From: Acidobacteriota bacterium
Lineage (GTDB): Bacteria > Acidobacteriota > Terriglobia > Terriglobales > Acidobacteriaceae
Direction of reading: 5' to 3'
Assembly (NCBI GenBank): GCA_021802085.1
Contig: JAKAAZ010000191.1
Coordinates: forward strand, 1 to 6,851
DNA: 6,851 nucleotides
Shown here: positions 5,976-6,851 of the stretch, piece after piece
Layout: each line of letters opens with the position of its first letter
How positions within the stretch are numbered: the first letter of the stretch is position 1
Made by a program: the position numbers and the translations under genes
The notes under the pieces: model-generated
Databases searched by the model: none
Seen by the model: only the letters and a program-made list of their open reading frames with translations
What the model was told of the DNA's origin: nothing

Positions 5976-6851
5976 TCGCCGGTTCCTCCAGCTCGATCGA
6001 AAAGGCGTCCCCTAACATCGCTCTGTAGAGCATTTCCAGCAGCGCCCGCTGACGCTGGGGAGAGAAATCCTCCTTCACGCGATACTTGGCTTCCGACGCC
6101 AGACGGTTGCGCAAAGCTCCGGAACGCACCATCTTTTTCATCGCTTCCGCCATGGGAATCGCTGCGCTCGGTTCTACCAGCAGGCCAGTCTGGCCGTCCT
6201 GAATCACGTCGGGAATGCCTCCCACGTTGGTCGCGATCACCGGAACCCCCAGAAACATCGCTTCCAGAACCGAGTTGGGCGTCCCATCCGTCAACGACGG
6301 CTGCACCAGGCAATCCATGACCTTCATCCACGCCGCGGCTCTACGCTGAAAACCGGCAAAACAGACTCGTTGCTCGATTCCCAGTCGCCGCGCCTGTGCG
6401 CGCAGCGCCGTCTCTTCACGGCCTTCGCCCAACAGCACCAGTTCCATCGCCTGGCCGGGCAGCATCCGGTGCAACAGCGCAAACGCGTCCAGCAGATAGC
6501 GATGTCCCTTTTCGCGGCTAAACCGTCCGGCGGCGCCAAAAACAAAGGAGCGGCCCGAAAATCCCAGTTCCTCACGATTGGGCGTCGGCTCTTGCAGCAA
6601 ACCTGTCTCTCTGGGGGCGAGCACCGCGTTCTGAATCACCAGTGGCGAACGGCGCCCGCGGCGCATCCGGCCCAACTCGCGAGCTTGTGCCGGAGAAATG
6701 CAGACCACCCAGGGACAACGAGTCAGCAGACTGCGCTCCAGACGCTCATACAAAGTCACCTGCCACGTCTCCGCCGTGAAATCCCGCACAAAGGGAACCC
6801 ATGGAATGTCGGCATGCTTGGCCGCGAAGTGACCCACAACGGTCGCCTTGT
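5962..6851 (-). CDS. Glycosyltransferase family 4, N-terminus beyond the right edge
   Basis: Partial gene: 295 residues are visible and the frame is open to the edge, starting ..KATVVGHFAAKHADIP. A complete GT4 enzyme has roughly 370-400 residues, so about 80-100 are missing, including the glycine-rich N-terminal acceptor loop. A GTG at 6837 is available but would leave the first Rossmann half broken, so I treat it as an internal Val. Seen: VPFVRDF and CISPAQARELG in the N-terminal half, the linker VIQNAV, then GAAGRFSREKGHRYLLDAF opening the donor-binding half, VLLGEGREE, AGFQRR, and the signature region DGTPNSVLEAM followed by GVPVIATNVGGIPD and GLLVEP. The first acidic residue of the EX7E motif is Asp (codon 6288-6286), the second is Glu. 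The enzyme would transfer a sugar from a nucleotide donor to a lipid-linked acceptor in the cytosol. It is the first visible gene of a minus-strand pair and overlaps the GT2 gene by 14 bp. Confidence 0.9.
   Translation of the reverse strand, partial: KATVVGHFAAKHADIPWVPFVRDFTAETWQVTLYERLERSLLTRCPWVVCISPAQARELGRMRRGRRSPLVIQNAVLAPRETGLLQEPTPNREELGFSGRSFVFGAAGRFSREKGHRYLLDAFALLHRMLPGQAMELVLLGEGREETALRAQARRLGIEQRVCFAGFQRRAAAWMKVMDCLVQPSLTDGTPNSVLEAMFLGVPVIATNVGGIPDVIQDGQTGLLVEPSAAIPMAEAMKKMVRSGALRNRLASEAKYRVKEDFSPQRQRALLEMLYRAMLGDAFSIELEEPANVVA
5985..5989 (-). promoter_or_regulatory. Ribosome binding site of the GT2 gene inside the GT4 coding region
   Basis: GGAGG on the minus strand, 9 bases before the ATG at 5975. 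It lies within the last codons of the upstream GT4 gene (those for Leu-Glu-Glu), as expected for coupled translation of overlapping genes. Confidence 0.75.

Overview
The window looks like part of an exopolysaccharide or O-antigen type surface-glycan locus from a fairly GC-rich bacterium. The family types and gene style would fit Acidobacteriota or a proteobacterium, but nothing in the DNA fixes the taxon, so lineage is a guess. Shine-Dalgarno sites of the AAGGAG/GGAGG type precede several starts. There are no RNA genes, insertion sequences, CRISPR arrays or integration signs that I can support.

Layout from left to right. Positions 1-243 are mostly non-coding, with a possible minus-strand gene start at the very edge (54 to 1). 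Then comes a minus-strand pair: a nucleotide-sugar dehydrogenase of the UDP-GlcNAc 6-dehydrogenase class (244-1686), preceded in its operon by a GT4 glycosyltransferase (1718-2926) only 31 bp upstream. A gap of about 930 bp follows (2927-3857) between divergent genes. It is not empty: on the minus strand I find an unlisted 31-codon hydrophobic small ORF (3198-3293) with a good ribosome binding site, followed four bases after its stop by a perfect 9-bp stem-loop, and then a second 10-bp stem-loop with the same loop length. On the plus strand a single CE4-type polysaccharide deacetylase (3858-4892) runs rightwards and converges, with a 24-bp gap, on a second minus-strand pair: an ExoA-like GT2 glycosyltransferase with C-terminal membrane segments (4917-5975), whose start overlaps the end of a second GT4 glycosyltransferase (5962-6851, cut by the window edge).

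How they could work together (inference): the dehydrogenase oxidises an N-acetylhexosamine nucleotide sugar to its uronic acid. The two cytosolic GT4 enzymes and the membrane-associated GT2 enzyme then add sugars to a lipid-linked repeat unit, and the deacetylase removes acetyl groups from N-acetyl sugars of the product. Polymerase, flippase and initiating phosphosugar transferase are not in this window and would be expected nearby. The most interesting unexplained item is the small membrane-protein ORF with its attached stem-loops in the divergent intergenic region.
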